Source: Mesostigma viride
Taxonomy: Eukaryota > Streptophyta > Mesostigmatophyceae > Mesostigmatales > Mesostigmataceae
Direction of reading: 5' to 3'
DNA: 64,000 bases
Assembly (NCBI GenBank): GCA_009746045.1
Contig: RPFO01001264.1
Span: forward strand, 1-64,000
Part shown: piece after piece, positions 13,301 to 24,251 of the stretch
Position numbering within the stretch: position 1 is the stretch's first letter
Layout of the letters: the number at the start of each line of letters is the position of its first letter
Made by a program: the position numbers and the translations under genes
The notes under the pieces: model-generated
The model's database searches: none
What the model saw: only the letters and a program-made list of their open reading frames with translations
Told to the model about the DNA's origin: nothing

Positions 13301-14728
13301 ATGGCCCGTCTACGTACATGGATGTCAAAGAAAAAAAATGATGAGGATTCAGGCTCCCATGGTGTCATCATGGCTGGCCTACGTACATGGATGTCTCATA
13401 AAAAAAATGATGAGGATTCAGGCTCCCATGGTGTCATCATGGCCCGTCTACGTACATGGTTGGCATTTTTGTAATTAATGATGAGGATTCAGGCTCCCAT
13501 GGTGTCATCATGGCTGGCCTACGTACATGGATGTTTCATAAAAAAAATGATGAGGATTCAGGCTCCCATGGTGTCATCATGGCCCGTCTACGTACATGGT
13601 TGGCATTTATGTAATTAATGAAGAGGATTCAGGCTCCCATGGTGTCATCATGGCCCGTCTACGTACATGGATGTCAAGGAATAGTAAATGATGAGGATTC
13701 AGGCTCCCATGGTGTCATCATGGCTTGTCTACGTACATGGTTGGCATTTATGTAATTAACGAGGAGGATTCAGGCTCCATTGGTGTCATCATGGCTGGCC
13801 TACGTACATGGATGTCAAGGAATAGTAAATGATGAGGATTCAGGCTCCCATGGTGTCATCATGGCTTGTCTACGTACATGGTTGGCATTTATGTAATTAA
13901 TGAGGAGGATTCAGGCTCCCATGGTGTCTCCATGGCTGGCCTACGTACATGGATGGCATTTATGTATTTAATGATGAGGATTCAGGCTCCCATGGTGTCA
14001 GATGTCATGGCCTGTCTACGTACATGGATGGCATGTATGTAATTAATGATGAGGATTCAGGCTCCATTGGTGTCATCATGGCTGGCCTACGTATGTACAT
14101 GGATGTCAAAGAAAAAAAAATGATGAGGATTCAGGCTCCCATGGTGTCATCATGGCCCGTCTACGTACATGGATGTCAAGGAATAGTAAATGATGAGGAT
14201 TCAGGCTCCCATGGTGTCATCATGGCCTGTCTACGTACATGGATGGCATGTATGTATTTAATGATGAGGATTCAGGCTCCCATGGTGTCATCATGGCTGG
14301 CCTACGTACATGGATGTCTCAGAAAAAAAATGATGAGGATTCAGGCTCCCATGGTGTCATCATGGCTGGCCTACGTACATGGATGTCAAAGAAAAAAAAA
14401 TGATCAGGATTCAGGCTCCCGTGGTGTCATTATGGCCCGTCTACGTGTTGTTGGCATGTATGAAATTAATGATGAGGATTCAGGCTCCCACAGTGTCATC
14501 ATGGCTGGCCTACGTACATGGTTGGCATTTATGTAATTAATGATGAGGATTCAGGCTCCCATGGTGTCATCATTGCCCGTGTATGTACATGGTTGGCATT
14601 TATGTAATTAATGATGAGGATTCAGGCTCCATTGGTGTCATCATGGCCCGTCTACGTACATGGGTGGCATTTATGTATTTAATGATGAGGATTCAGGCTC
14701 CCATGGGGTCATCATGGCTTGTCTACGT
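10329..14728 (+). repeat. 71-bp satellite array, plus orientation
   Basis: The same satellite unit, inverted relative to 5607-10328. The switch occurs in one unit around 10321-10345, where cctcatcattaat meets ttaatgatgagg. The spacer order differs from the left half in places, so the halves evolved partly on their own. Two units (about 10411-10450 and 10711-10750) contain a short inverted duplication of the cctgaatcctc core. Confidence 0.95.
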
Positions 14729-16695
14729 ACATGGAGTCATATTGATTCATGGAACAATGAGATACCATTCTTAATTGAAAATTGTTCTTGATACTTTCAC
14801 ATGCATGCCCGGAATCGTGAATTTGTGCGGGTTTCCATGATGACAATCCTCATTGAATTCTTGAGCACACAATATTGAGCAATTTAGGGGCACTTCGGCA
14901 ATGTTGACCATTTTCATTCATGATAAAATTAACATTTAATGCAATAAATACATATTCCACTCATTTTAATAAACCATGCAAAAACTTTACAAGCACGCTC
15001 AAGCTAGGGGTGGGCTGGCATGCACGCGTGGGTGTGGGGGTGGGCTGGCATGCATGCGTGGGTGTGGGGGGGGCTAGCCTGCATGCGTGGGTGTGTGGGG
15101 GGGCTGGCATGCATGCGTGGGTGTGTGTGGGGGGCTAGCATGCATGCGTGGGTGTGGGGGGGGTCTGGCATGCATGCGTGGGTGTGTATGGGGGCTGGCA
15201 TGCATGCGTGGGTGTGTGTGGGGGGCTAGCATGCATGCGTGGGTGTGTGGGGGGGCTGTCATGCATGCGTGGGTGTGGGGGGGGCTGGCATGAATGCGTG
15301 GGTGTGGGGGGGGCTAGCATGCATGCGTGGGTGTGGGGGTGGGCTAGCATGCATGCGTGGGTGTGAGTGTGGGCTAGCATGCATGCGTGGGTGTGGTGGG
15401 GGGCTAGCATGCATGCGTGGGTGTGTGGGGGGGCTAGCATGCATGCGTGGGTGTGGGGGTGGGCTAGCATGCATGCGTGGGTGTGGGGGGGGGCTAGCAC
15501 GCCCCACCCCTCCATCGGCACAGCCAGCCTTGTGAGTCTACCCTCAACAACAAGGCTGGTAGGACGACACGCCTGAGCAGCATATGTCATGCCTATCTCC
15601 GGCTAATAATGTGTGATTTTGTGCCAACAACCAAGTTGTTCCACCCAACAACACATTATAAACCCGCTTCCAAAATGCCCAACAAGCCGGACACGTGGAG
15701 GACCACACACGCAGTATATAAAGAGAAAATAAGCTGACTTTTTATCCAGCCAACCTGTGGCTAGCTGCTCTGGTTACCATGACAAATGCTAACATTTACT
15801 CAGTGGGAAAGGTGATCATGAAGAGACCATTGGAACAGCCTACCTGACGCATGTGCCACCAAAGCATTGTGTCCCGCAAAATGCACACTGCCTCCTTTCT
15901 AACAAGCACGAGCCGCTCTCTTTAGGAGACAGGTGCCAGCTCGTCAGTGTCTGGGGAAAATGATATTGCCGCTGCTTAGGAAGACCGCGTGAATTTCCTC
16001 GAACACAACTGTCTATAAAGCAAAAGAAATTTCAGAGAAGCATGGAAATAAAAGCATTACACCTTCCCGACAGGTTGCGGGCCACGCGCTGCAGAAAGCC
16101 AGCCACGTCACAGACGAACTAGCTAAAAGACACCCAGGAATCCAGCGATGCAGCGCCAGGAACCGCAACTTTCTGGCTGCATCTGGCCGGAAAAAAGGCA
16201 AAAAGCTTAGGCTCAACGAGCTAAGAAAGCAGGAAAACGCTAGCTTAAGACGTTTAACACAAGAACGTACCATAACGGGCATTTATTCGTGCCCAGGCGC
16301 ACAAGAAAGTCCACCCTTTCATGGAGTGGTTGGGCAGTACGCATCGCGCAGGGCTAATGTTATCTTACCGCAAAATGACGGGAAAGGTAAAGATAGCAGC
16401 GGGAATTTTTACGGCTTTAGAAACATCATTAAACTAGCTTTCCTTACGACCATCAAAACTGGTAACAATCGACAATCAACCCGGCAGGCATCCATTATAC
16501 TTTATTCATCCCGACAGAAATTCAGGCCGGACCCCCCCTGCCGATGGCAAAGAAAAAAAGCCCGCGACATTATAGATCGCAACCATCCCGCCATAACTTA
16601 GAATCACTAACTAATTTTCTCCAACAATCGAGCATTTTTTCTGCTTTCCGCGTGCCAGATTTGTCACGTTTCGTCTAAAGGCAGTCACCGCCATT
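14729..16695 (+). repeat. Right arm of giant foldback
   Basis: Inverted copy of the left arm. A TATA-like box (gtatataaag, about 15713) faces outward. A frame open from about 15990 to 16601 reads a Lys/Arg-rich sequence including GRKKGKKLRLNELRKQ and NVILPQNDGKGKDSSG. It lacks an early ATG and is disrupted in the left arm, so coding status is doubtful. It may be a relic of an element-encoded protein. Confidence 0.8.
15005..15500. repeat. Minisatellite, about 30 bp, right arm (about 17 copies)
   Basis: Units of ggctagcatgcatgcgtgg followed by gtgtggggg. It is the mirror of the five-copy array at 5190-5335 but expanded more than threefold. The six open frames here (MHAW, CMRGC and similar repeats) are artefacts of the unit. 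Confidence 0.95.
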
Positions 16696-17101
16696 AAATC
16701 AGCCGACATAGCTTTTGGGCCTCAATTTGCACCGAAATTTGGTCCGTACCGTCCAGCTCAGTCGGATTATGTATGTGGATCGGCCGTGTTGGTTGCATAC
16801 GCAGGTATATTAATTCTTGCATTCGCCCCGGACCTTCCCCAGGACAGGTCAGGTTATAACAATAATTCTTGCATTCGCCCCCGCCCTTTCCTATGGCCTG
16901 GTCAGGTTTGGGCGCGACGCCACTAGCGCGGCGCCCGCGAAAGAGTGGCCAGGCTCGAGCACGTTTTCTGGATCCCAAGCACCGGATTGGACACTGTCCG
17001 AGGACTGGACAGGAATTGGCTGACCAATCGGATGCTTGCTCGTCGTCTCCAAAAACATATATAAAGAGCCAAATTGCGCGAACTACGCAATGATCCTTTA
17101 A
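16696..17101. other. Spacer without recognised gene
   Basis: Short region between the foldback structure and the TTAA element. A segment starting aattcttgcattcgcccc is duplicated in tandem (about 16814 and 16862). No coding signal was recognised. Confidence 0.5.
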
Positions 17102-19505
17102 CACTCCGTCTGTAATTACGGGCGTGGCCCGTATTACGGGCGTGGCCCGTAATGGAGGCATGGTTACTCTATTGGTGGTTACTATTGAACTAATTGTCAG
17201 AATGCGCTTTTTATTGGATAGGATGAAAGCTGACTTCAAGGCCTAAAAGAATATCTAATTTTCACGGCCACCCCATGTCAGATGCTCCGTGGCCACCCCA
17301 TGGAAAAAGGTGCTTTTTTGGACTTTCTTGGGCTTGCAATCGGACCGCCGAATGCCAACAACGGTGCAGATGCAGGCAAATGCTAGCAACGTCGGCTGCA
17401 GAAGGAGACTGTCTTTTCGTCACGACTGCTTCGGTCGCGATGTCGTATGCCGAGGTATCCTCGGGTGCTCCTAATCTTGGCACTGGCGATGAACTGTCCG
17501 CAGTCCTTGATGGTTGGGCTGTGAGCCTCGGCTTTAAATCAGGATTTTTGGCGGCCGTGTTGGGCGATTGATTGATCAAGACAACTTTATCACGTAGGGT
17601 CCTGCTTGGTCGAAGGAGCAAGGAGCAGCAAGGAATTCAGATTTCACTCGAGGCGATGGGTAGCGAACCTTACGTAGTGGGAGAAGACCTCGCCCGGCCA
17701 GGCAGTGTCGCTGAGGTTATGTACTTCATGCTCAAGAAAAGGTGGCCCGTGGAGGACGGGACCTTCAGTAGCTAGTGCGCGCTTCATGATTCCGGGTGTC
17801 GAGGCGTGTGAAGATTACCTGCATCCGGCTGGGAGAAGGTTTATGGCAACTTTTGGTTTGTAAATCTGCCAGTTTTTATCACATGTGATCACGGCACATG
17901 GCCGGTGTGACTTCAAGGCAGGTTACTGCATAATGCTAAGCTCTGCGCGCGGCTGCGCCCCGTTGCGTAAACGTGGGTGCTTTCTCTAAGATGCATGACA
18001 GTTCCGGCTGCTACGTTGCCCATGTCACAAGCAAGCCTTGCAAGACGGTCCCCCAAAGCGAGGTAGAGGTTTAGAGAACTGGGTATGGGTGTCCATTCAT
18101 GCTTGTATACATATCTTGCCTGATGCTAGCTATTCATGTGCTACCTTAACAGCAACACCTTGTCATAAACTCTGATAATTGAATAGGTATTTGGGCATGG
18201 TTTGCGAAGTTAAGCGCTTGGAAGTTCACAACTGTCATTATAATGCATGAACCGCTTGCGTGTTTGTATATAGAGGCTGTGGATTCCTCGTAGTAACATG
18301 CAATACCCATGGCAGGCTATTACTGCCTGCAGTGCTTTGCGACAGCCCCAGCCGTGCATGTGTGTGTGCGGTCCCTTGGGGAGCATGCCGTGCCTTGCCA
18401 TGCTAACCGTATCGCGGGCAAACCTCGCAAGGCCCGAAAGATACTTGCGGTTAATCGATGTTCCCGGACATTCATGGTATGCACGTGGCCATGAGTTTCT
18501 CAGGCTATATTGTTGCGTCGTATGCGTTTGCCTGCCAGACAGGCACATACGATGATTAGGATGATGATATGGCGATGCCTTTCTTTTCAACATTTTCAGA
18601 ATGTGGACTTGCACCACGTCGTGGATTTACATGTGTTGCCGTCTTATGCATTGACAGTTGTGCTGGACGACGAGCGGTGGGTTATTATCTATGCATTTGT
18701 TTATATAGCATGGTGCATGCTATGAGCTGGCCCCTCATAACAAGTGCCCTATATTTGATAGCTTCAGTAATCATATTTCTTGTAAAATAGCATCATCCTA
18801 TGTGTCCATTTCAACACCATATCATTTCAAAATAGAGAGGATGTGCCATGACACCATACTAGACGGCCATGCCACATGCACGGCGCATTTGACCCATAGC
18901 ATGGTGCACCTATGGGTTGAACCCTCATTGTGCCCTACATTTGATAGCTTTAGTAAAATATTTCTTGTGCAAAAGCATGTCCTATGTGCCCATTTCATCA
19001 CCATATCATCCTCTAATGAGAGGATGTGCCATGGTACCACAGATGGCCATGCCACATGAATGGCACACCCAAAGGCTAGAATGGAGCATTCTAGTTCTTA
19101 TTACGGGTGTCACCCGTAATGGTTTGAGTGCCTAGATATTTGGAAGCTTGTGCATGATTGATGCTGAATTTCTCACCAAGCGTCCATTATGTAGTGTACT
19201 TTTGGGTTTAGGAGGTTTTTGGTGCCCTCAACTTTATCATCATACCCCAATTTAGAACCATCTCATCACCCCTTTTTTGTTAACGTTTGTAGCCAAACCC
19301 CCTCAGATGGCAACGTGCAATTCACCAATATTTGTTATCCAAAAAAAATATTTAAAATATATTCAAATAGCCCAGCATTGGATCTCGGATCCCATCGAAC
19401 CGTTTTTCCAGATTCGGCGCGACGCTCCGGCGCCCGCATTTGGCGCGATTCTGCATTCTACGAAAAATTACGGGCCACACCCGTTATAAGTTCACAGACG
19501 GAGTG
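17102..19505. mobile_element. 2.4-kb TIR element with TTAA target duplications
   Basis: CACTCCGTCTGT at 17102-17113 is matched by its exact reverse complement at 19494-19505, and both ends are directly flanked by TTAA (17098-17101 and 19506-19509). Just inside each end lie short hairpins of the ttacgggcgtggcccgtaa type. They are duplicated on the left and single on the right (near 19468), with another at about 19100. TTAA duplications are typical of piggyBac and Kolobok superfamilies. No transposase frame is recognised, so this is probably a non-autonomous derivative. Confidence 0.8.
18700..19070. repeat. Tandem duplication of about 190 bp inside the TTAA element
   Basis: The sequence from about 18706 (tatagcatggtgcatgctat) to 18894 is repeated with divergence from about 18896 to 19068. 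Landmarks present in both copies are tttgatagctt, tcctatgtgyccatttca and gaggatgtgccatg. Confidence 0.8.
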
Positions 19506-19744
19506 TTAAGCAGCGTTACTCTGCCGAAATGTCAACCTAGACCGGTCAAGTGACGCCGAGGTGTTCACCGATAGTTCAGGTCAGCCACAGCGCGCCTTCG
19601 AATCTAGGCACGGTCGCATTTTTTTTTAGGAAATGTAGAATTGTTGTCGACCAGCTACCAACGCCCGACCGGACCCATAAAACGGAAACATCAAGGCGAT
19701 GTGATGTAGGTGTGTCTGATTTCATTAATACACAGAGCATCGTG

Positions 19745-19905
19745 AATATAATATATAATAATATTATATAATATACTATAATAAATATAATTTTAATTTT
19801 ATGTTAATTTTAATGTTATTTCATATAACATAATATAATATAATAATATATATATAATATAATATAATATTATATAAAAGTAAATAAAAAATTAAAATGT
19901 AAAAG
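19745..19905. repeat. AT-rich tract
   Basis: About 160 bp of almost pure A/T with ataatata and tataatat words in both orientations, able to form hairpins. No gene. Confidence 0.9.
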
Positions 19906-20139
19906 AAAAATATCTACCTTATTGGGGTTTAATGTTCCTTTCCAGTTCAGCATAAGTACACTCTTGAGTGTGTGCAATGTTTGGTTATACGCCATTGTCT
20001 TAAAATAGCAACCAATGTAAACCTCCGTCCTAACCACATTTGGATACAATAAAGACATTGATGCCTGACACATAGCATTCATTGCTTGAAATACCATGCA
20101 TATTTTGTGTCAATGTTCTGCAGACCACAGCTTCAAGTG

Positions 20140-20765
20140 GGCATACTTCGCTTTCCTCAATATAATGGCGACATGGCATTTGGTGAAAGTGGTGAGTGCC
20201 ATGAAGTTGCGCCGGCCGTCGTTATCCATGACGAACTGAATGGGTTTCGTGCAAATCAAGTTTTTTGTTTTGGTGTTCCAGTTGCGCCGGCCGGCGTTTC
20301 CAATGGTATCTTGCGCGCACTTGCAAAAGCTTGCACGCTTATCAACATTTTGTGTTGGTAAACATTTTATCACCTCTGGGATTTCCGCCTTCACTACCTG
20401 AGTTGCTTCTTTGTGGTTTTCAAATGCAACCGAGTTACGCCGGCCGTCGTTACTCATGACAAATTGTAGGGGTTTTGTGCAAATCACTTTTGTATGGTTT
20501 ACATGCATCCAGTTGCGCCGGCCGGCGTTTCCAATGGTATCTTGCAGTTGCGCAATCAGGCCCCATTACCAAAAGTGTGTTTGTACATCTTTTTTACACC
20601 TGAAGGATTTCTGCCTGCATATCCTGAGTTGCTTCTTAATGGTTTTTAATTGCGCCCGAGTTACGCCGGCCGTCGTTATTAATGACAAACTGTATGTGTT
20701 TCATAAAATCACTTTTGTATGGTTTACATGTATCCAGTTGCGCCGGCCGGCGTTATTAATGACGC
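20140..20765 (+). repeat. Tandem array of about 226 bp with a GGCC-centred palindrome
   Basis: Three diverged units. Each carries two copies of a near-palindrome: gttacgccggccgtcgtt-type at about 20212, 20433 and 20663, and gttgcgccggccggcgtt-type at about 20282, 20511 and 20736. Other shared words are gtgcaaatca, tttgtatggtttacatg and tgagttgcttctt. The array lies directly upstream of the transposase-like gene. One copy of the motif recurs inside that gene's second intron and a degenerate form in the first, so the array may be part of the same element. Confidence 0.8.
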
Positions 20766-21043
20766 TTGTCGTTCTTGTTTGATGCCCATCGTTTTCGTCG
20801 TGTCTTTAATGGTGATTATTTATCATTACTCATCCTCAGGGCTTTCGGTGCCGCGGGATTAAGAGGCGAAAAAAATCAGCTGCCGTCTGACCAAAGTCTG
20901 ATGGCGCGATCGGGGCGGGGGGCCGTTTCCGACGGTTCGCGTCCCTTGTCCAATGACGACCGGGAGCCTGCACTTCGCGGTCCTGGAGCGACAAGTACAT
21001 CGAGAACAAGGGGTACAAAATTGCCAATGACATCTTTCCTATC

Positions 21044-24000
21044 ATGGCGGAACGCGTGAAAGCAAACAACCACAGGACGCCAGAGATGAGCGCGGAGGTT
21101 CTGTCTTGCGCAGCTTCAAGACTAAATGCCATGGTGGCGGAGAGCAACGGCATTAAGAAGAGGAAGAACTGTGACGGCGGGCTTCCTGAAAATTGGGCGG
21201 AATCTCTTCGGGATAACATCAAGAAGGCTTTTGGCGACTTGGGAACATCTGAGAAGGATCGTGGGCTTAGGTGGGCCTTGTGTGGACTTGTTACGAAGGC
21301 AATGGAGGGCGTCCCGGACAGGATTGTGGAGCGCGCGTTCGGGATTGACAGGCGCTTTGTCGCAACTGTTCGGGGTCACAGGGATGGAATGGAAGAAGGG
21401 GAGGACGACCTTTTGATGAGTGCGCCAGAGAGGAGGAGGAGGAAAGACGAGCTTCCGACGGAAGTCATTGCCCTGATACAAGCGTGCTGGAGGGATGATA
21501 ACTTGACGCGGGCGTCTCCGAACATGAAGGATGTTCATTGTGAATGGACCAGAAAGGATTACAAACATACACTAGCGTTTTCGGAGGGTGCGCGCTACTA
21601 TACTGTCTCCAAGTCGAAGATTTACGAAGTGTTCATTTCCCGCCATCCGGAGTTGAAGCCACCGCGGCGGATGGACAGTAGGGAGGGGGGGGGGGGGGAG
21701 GGAGAGGAGGGTGTGAGGGGGGGAAATCAGGTGATTTTGGAGACGGAGGCAGGGATGTCAATGCTACGCACGAATCAGAAGAGCACAGTTCATGTGGGAT
21801 ACACTACTTTTTGCAAGCATATGCCCGCATGCGTCAAGGGGCGGTGGAAAATGCGGAACTTGTGCGCATGCCAGCACCACACTACCATGCAGTCCATGGT
21901 TGGGGGGTTGGCCAAATTTCGTGCAACTTTTCATGCCAGATGCGAGTGCGGACCTGAATGCCACGCGTGCGATCATGGTAGCCAGCTCGACGTGGGGTCG
22001 TCCGTGCCCACATGTTCCATTTTCAAAGCCACTCACACGACAGAGTGGGTGAACAAGTTTACTTGTGAGGTGGAGGGGATGAGGGAGGGGGGAGGTTCGA
22101 GGTCGTCTGTGGGGTCGTCGCGGCCGCAGGTTCAGCCTTTTCAGGGCGAACTTGAGGATCTGCCCATGCATGGGAGGGTGCTGGACGACGAGGAAGGGGT
22201 GCCCGATCATGACCTGGGCGAGGAGTTGGGGGTTTGCTCGATCCGGCGTAAGGCTTGTGTGTTGGGCACTTGCCTGGCTCCCAAGTGTGGAATTCGGAAC
22301 TTCATGTTATGCGAACGGGAGGAGGCTTCCAACCACCTGATTTCATGGACCAGATACGAGATGCAGGATGTGCCGCCGGGTGCGGTTCTTGGGCCAGAGG
22401 TAATTTTTAGTGGAGTGGTTGCGCCCCAAGGCGTTTCTTTTGCAATGTTTCCTGAAGTTCTTGGGCCAGAGGTAATTTTTAGTGGAGTGGTTGCGCCCCA
22501 AGGCGTTTCTTTTTCAATTTTTCCTGAGGTCCTGTCTTTTTTCTTTCTACAGGTCATTGGTGGGTCGAAGTTGATGTCTTTTCTGTATGTGCACACTGCG
22601 CATATGCAGGACGACTGTGACGAGATCGCAAAGGCTGGTGGGCAGCGATTGACGCAAGTCGACGTCAAGTCCACACCAACGGAGCTAAAGGAGGCAATTG
22701 TGGACAAGTGGCCGGACTTCATCCAGCATTGCTTCAACGCGTGGTGGCAAGCGGACGCCTCCAAGGAATGTCTCTCAAGGATGCGGGTGGGGGACCTTGT
22801 ATGCCACACAGATTACGCCGAGAACTACCAGTCTTACACCTATCACAATCTCCAAGCACAGTATTGGCATCCAGTCACATTCGTCCTTATGCCCTGGATC
22901 GTGCGCTACTTGGATCCAGCGTCGGGAAAGGTCGTGAGAAGGGAGTTTCACTTCATCGGACAGGGCGGAATGAAAAGGGACGGGCGGGCCCTCCGTTTTG
23001 CTATCCTCAAAATCCTGGCGACACTACGGTCAGAAGGGGTAGAGGTGAAGCGCTTCATTGGGTGGTCGGACAATTGCTCCATGCAGTTCAAGTCAAGGAA
23101 TGTGATCGCGGAAGTGGCCCGGCTGCTGACGGAGGATCCGCACCTGGAGTCATTTGAGTGGAATTACTTTGGGGAGCAGCACGGAAAGGGGGAGGTGGAT
23201 GGAGCTGGTGGGACTGTGAAGTGCATGTTGAGGAGGTGGCACATCAGGGAAGAGAACCAGGACAAACAGACGGCCGCCCAGTTGGTGGAGAATCTGGCGT
23301 CGGGGGCGGTGGGCGGGACCACAACGACCAGGCGTAACTTCTTCGAGTTCCCCGAGGTAATTAAGTGTACAGTCCTCGTTCAGGGAATAGTTACGCCGGC
23401 CGTCGTTTCTAGGGCGTTCTTGGAGTCCTGGCGATCAGGAGTGCTTAATAAAACACAACTAGCTCGATGGTCTCGTAACTTCAACTTTCCCTTGTGCAAA
23501 TCTTGTCTTCGACGCGCAGGTGCTTCCTTACAGCCCAGGGCGCGGCGAAATCAAAGGAGTGAAGAAGGCGCACTGGTGGCGCATGGACAAGTCGAATGTG
23601 ACGCGCTTAATGCTGCGCCAGTATTCCTGCTATTGTGGCGGTGCGTGCGCCGAGGAAAGGTGGTGGGATTGTCGAAAGGAGTGGACCGACATGGACGGCT
23701 GGAATGTGGGAGGTGCTCGGATGAAGCTCCACAAACTGGGGGAGCCAGTGCAAAGGAACCCAAACGGACAAGGGGGGCACGCAGGGACGCGACTGAACAG
23801 ACTACAGGCAGAGAGGACGATGATGGGAAGGAGACTGAAGCTGCGAGACATTTTTGCCGTCGAGTCCTACTCTGGTGATGAGTCCCACGATCCAGATCAT
23901 CCATATTGGCTAGCGGAAGTCTTGCAGGAGCCTTATCAGGTGGCCGCTACTTTCGTGAGGCGAGTGGCCGACAGAAACGGCAAGGTCGATAGGGAGTTGT

Positions 24001-24251
24001 TCCGTAAGGGACAATGGGTGGTGGGGGTGCGCTACTGGGACAGATTTCCGGGTATGGCGACGATGTTCAAAATGGACGCCGATGCGCAAGCTGAACAGCC
24101 AAACTTGGTCAATTGCTACCTGTGCATGGACGCGGGGTTCGAACACACCATTGTTGTCAACCCAGCTAACAATCGCCAGGCCATCTTGACCATTCCGACA
24201 GACGTCGAGAAACGGCTCACGAACTTGGCCAAGAAGAGACCTGTTGAGTAG
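21044..24251 (+). CDS. Transposase-like protein, three exons (DDE candidate)
   Basis: Exons 21044-22399, 22553-23356 and 23520-24251 join in phase 0 to give 963 residues. Both introns are GT..AG; intron 1 has no stop, so it could be retained. Visible features are a basic N-terminal region and a Cys/His-rich cluster near residues 270-320 (CACQHH, CECGPECHACDHG). A core follows with HTDYAENYQ (D539), GWSDNCSMQFKSR (D625) and GEQHGKGEVDGAGGTVK (E660, E666, D668). The D625-E660 spacing of 34 residues is like many DDE transposases. The core resembles a family of uncharacterised transposon proteins recalled from animals and algae; the superfamily was not determined. Coding-like sequence continues upstream of the chosen ATG in the same frame (DKYIENKGYK) but meets TGA at 20954 and 20888. 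The gene is therefore either 5'-truncated by mutation, starts at 21044, or has unrecognised 5' exons. Confidence 0.75.
22400..22552 (+). other. Intron 1 of transposase-like gene, with duplicated donor
   Basis: 153 nt, GTAATT..TTCTACAG, a multiple of three without stops. A 72-bp tandem duplication (units starting at 22388 and 22460) copies the exon end and donor, so a second identical GAG|GTAATT lies at 22472. Its use would add 24 residues in frame. Each unit contains gttgcgccccaaggcgttt, similar to the palindrome upstream of the gene. Confidence 0.7.
23357..23519 (+). other. Intron 2 of transposase-like gene
   Basis: 163 nt, GAG|GTAATT at the donor and CGCGCAG at the acceptor. It contains gttacgccggccgtcgttt at 23388, nearly identical to units of the 20140-20765 array. 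It breaks the reading frame, and splicing restores it in phase 0 to the last exon. Confidence 0.75.

Larger units (their letters stand above)
4009..16695. mobile_element. Giant foldback structure, about 12.7 kb
   Basis: The outer left sequence (4009 onward: atggcgactgcttttagacg) matches the reverse complement of the outer right sequence ending at about 16695. Inverted arms continue to about 5600 on the left and start at about 14730 on the right, and include gttgcgatctataatgtcgc, aagatagcagcgggaattt and cctccacgtgtccggcttg. Between them a 71-bp satellite runs in one orientation to about 10328 and in the opposite orientation afterwards, so the whole region is one near-symmetric palindrome (geometric centre about 10352). 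Arms differ by scattered substitutions, which argues against a pure assembly artefact. No transposase and no clear target-site duplication were identified. Confidence 0.85.

Noticed and set aside
5726..14774. Many frames reading MMRIQAPMVSSW or NDEDSGSHGVIM.
   Set aside because: They arise from the 71-bp satellite; stops and frame changes vary with spacer type, with no sign of a maintained protein.
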